A stretch of DNA of 5,077 nt. Source: Bacteroidota bacterium. Lineage in GTDB: Bacteria; Bacteroidota; Ignavibacteria; UBA10030; BY39. The position numbers and the translations under genes were made by a program. This document shows, piece by piece, positions 3,699 to 5,077 of this stretch (positions within the stretch are counted from its first letter, which is position 1; the number at the start of each line of letters is the position of its first letter). The notes beneath the pieces were generated by a model. The model ran no database searches, was not told the DNA's origin, and was given only the letters and a program-made list of their open reading frames with translations. Location: the NCBI GenBank assembly GCA_018830765.1, contig JAHJRJ010000044.1:1-5077 (forward strand), read 5' to 3'.

Positions 3699-5077
3699 AT
3701 GGAACAGGTATTAAAGTTTTTAGAGGAAAATAAACAAAACTATCTTAATGAATTAAAAGAGTTCATTGCAATTCCGAGTATAAGCACAGGAGAAGAAAGT
3801 AAAAAGGATGTGGCTCGTTGCGCCGACTGGGTTGCGGATCATCTTAAAAATATCGGGATGAATAATGTTCAAATTTTTCCTACCGAGGGTCATCCGGTAG
3901 TTTATGCAGATTGGCTTGGCGCGCCCGACAAGCCGACGGTTCTGATTTACGGTCACTACGATGTTCAACCCGTCGACCCGATTGATTTATGGGAATCGCC
4001 GCCGTTTGAAGCGACTGTTCGCGGGGAAAACCTTTATGCTCGAGGCGCTGCCGATGATAAAGGACAAGTTTTTATCCACTTCAAAGCTATCGAAGCTTAT
4101 ATGAAAAATACCGGCAGCTTGCCGATGAATGTTAAACTGATGATAGAAGGTGAAGAAGAAGTTGGAAGCAAACATCTCCCACAATTTTTAAAAGATCATA
4201 AAGATTTATTAAAAGCAGATTTAATTGTTGTTTCCGATTCTTCGATGTTTGCTAAAGGCGTTCCTTCGATTTGTTACGGACTTCGTGGTCTTAGTTGTAT
4301 GCAGATAGATTTGGTTGGGCCGAAAGGCGATATACACTCTGGTTCGTTCGGCGGATCGGTGCACAATCCGATTCAAGCTCTGACAGAAATAATTGCATCG
4401 TTGCACGATAAAAATTGCAGCATAACAATTCCTGGATTTTATAATGATGTTAGAAAGCTAACTAAAGAAGAGAGAGCGGCATTTAAAAAATTACCTTGGA
4501 ATGATAAGAAGTATGCAAAAGAATTGGGCGTGAAAGAATTGTACGGCGAGAAAGGATTTACAACTCTCGAGAGATTGTGGGCAAGACCCACACTCGAGTG
4601 CAACGGAATCTGGGGCGGTTTTACCGGTGAGGGAGCAAAGACTGTTCTACCGTCGAAAGCATCGGCAAAAATTTCGATGCGGTTAGTTCCCGATCAGAAA
4701 TTGGCGAAGGTTGCTAAGTTGTTCGAGAAGCACATCAAGAAAATTGCACCGAAGACAGTTCAGGTTACAGTTCATAACTTACACGGTGGCGAAGCTGCAA
4801 TAACTCCGATTGATAGTCCGGGTGTAAAAGCGGCAGTTGCAGCACTCGAAAAAGGTTTTAACAAAAAACCTCTTTATCAAAGAGAAGGCGGTTCTATACC
4901 GATTGTAGTTGAGTTTAAACAGATACTCGGACTCGATACAGTGCTTCTCGGTTTTGGTTTGCCGGATGAGAACGCGCACGCGCCGAACGAGTTTATCAAT
5001 CTCGACAATTTTTTCGGCGGGATGAGAACAGTAGCACATTTGTTTAACGAACTGCCGAATTATTTGAAGAAGAAATA
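3699..5077 (+). CDS. M20 family metallopeptidase (dipeptidase), stop codon cut by window edge
   Basis: There are 459 complete codons from ATG 3699. The last two bases of the window are TA, most likely the first two of a TAA or TAG stop, because 459 residues is the usual length of M20 dipeptidases (CNDP/PepV-like branch). The enzyme hydrolyses dipeptides with two metal ions, probably Zn, in the cytoplasm; no signal peptide is seen. Visible ligands are His86 and Asp88 in YGHYDVQP, bridging Asp119 in ARGAADDKGQ, catalytic Glu153 and ligand Glu154 in IEGEEEVGS, Asp180 in VVSDSS, and His427 in GLPDENAHAPNEF. His213 in GPKGDIHSGSFGG is the dimerisation-domain His that reaches the partner active site. 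WGGFTGEGAKTVLPSKA and RLVPDQ (328-333) are further family marks. No damage is seen. Exact substrate is unknown. It is transcribed away from the dead restriction-modification genes. Confidence 0.93.
   Translation, partial: MEQVLKFLEENKQNYLNELKEFIAIPSISTGEESKKDVARCADWVADHLKNIGMNNVQIFPTEGHPVVYADWLGAPDKPTVLIYGHYDVQPVDPIDLWESPPFEATVRGENLYARGAADDKGQVFIHFKAIEAYMKNTGSLPMNVKLMIEGEEEVGSKHLPQFLKDHKDLLKADLIVVSDSSMFAKGVPSICYGLRGLSCMQIDLVGPKGDIHSGSFGGSVHNPIQALTEIIASLHDKNCSITIPGFYNDVRKLTKEERAAFKKLPWNDKKYAKELGVKELYGEKGFTTLERLWARPTLECNGIWGGFTGEGAKTVLPSKASAKISMRLVPDQKLAKVAKLFEKHIKKIAPKTVQVTVHNLHGGEAAITPIDSPGVKAAVAALEKGFNKKPLYQREGGSIPIVVEFKQILGLDTVLLGFGLPDENAHAPNEFINLDNFFGGMRTVAHLFNELPNYLKKK

Noticed and set aside
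3753..5039. Several minus-strand open frames of 61-86 codons opposite the M20 gene
   Set aside because: They lie wholly within a well-supported plus-strand gene, show no family motifs and overlap one another's territory only as antisense shadows.

Overview
The window looks like chromosomal DNA from an uncultured-type bacterium of the Bacteroidota/Chlorobiota (FCB) side, perhaps Ignavibacteria-like. The evidence for this is indirect: low GC, a TAnnTTTG-type promoter box ahead of the peptidase gene, few Shine-Dalgarno sequences, and intergenic DNA sprinkled with tiny CCCG/CGGG palindromes. I recall such palindromes from metagenomes of this group, but I could not check it.

Layout. Positions 1-230 (minus) hold the N-terminus of a class I [4Fe-4S] fumarate hydratase that runs off the left edge. 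Positions 231-618 are non-coding. They hold a degenerate inverted repeat, a candidate promoter box (475-482) and a roughly 100-nt imperfect stem (489-589) directly before an IS110-family recombinase remnant (619-1146, plus). The stem sits where IS110 elements encode their bridge RNA. The recombinase is broken by a frameshifting insertion, an in-frame insertion, internal deletions and loss of its C-terminus. Positions 1231-2214 (minus) are an intact ferrochelatase (hemH). Seven bases upstream lies the C-terminal quarter of uroporphyrinogen decarboxylase (hemE), whose 5' part is missing. Further upstream on the same strand is a dead type II restriction-modification pair. The PmeII-like endonuclease (2559-2877) has lost its catalytic core, and the beta-class DNA methyltransferase (2874-3540) appears to have lost its target-recognition region. 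Divergently transcribed at 3699-5077 is an apparently intact M20 family dipeptidase whose stop codon is cut by the window edge.

How it fits together. Three genes look functional (fumarate hydratase, ferrochelatase, M20 peptidase). They frame a stretch of DNA that is decaying mostly through short internal deletions. hemE and hemH would have formed a heme-biosynthesis unit, but hemE here is only a fragment, so a working copy must lie elsewhere if the pathway runs.

The most unusual signal is a set of six 15-24-bp palindromic inserts between 528 and 1223, each flanked by a 4-bp direct repeat (ATAT, TTGA, CTTG, TTTA, CGAA, TTCA). Two of them interrupt the recombinase reading frame at places where deleting the palindrome plus one flanking copy restores the ancestral codons exactly. 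This looks like a miniature palindrome that inserts with a 4-bp target duplication. I do not know a named family that fits.
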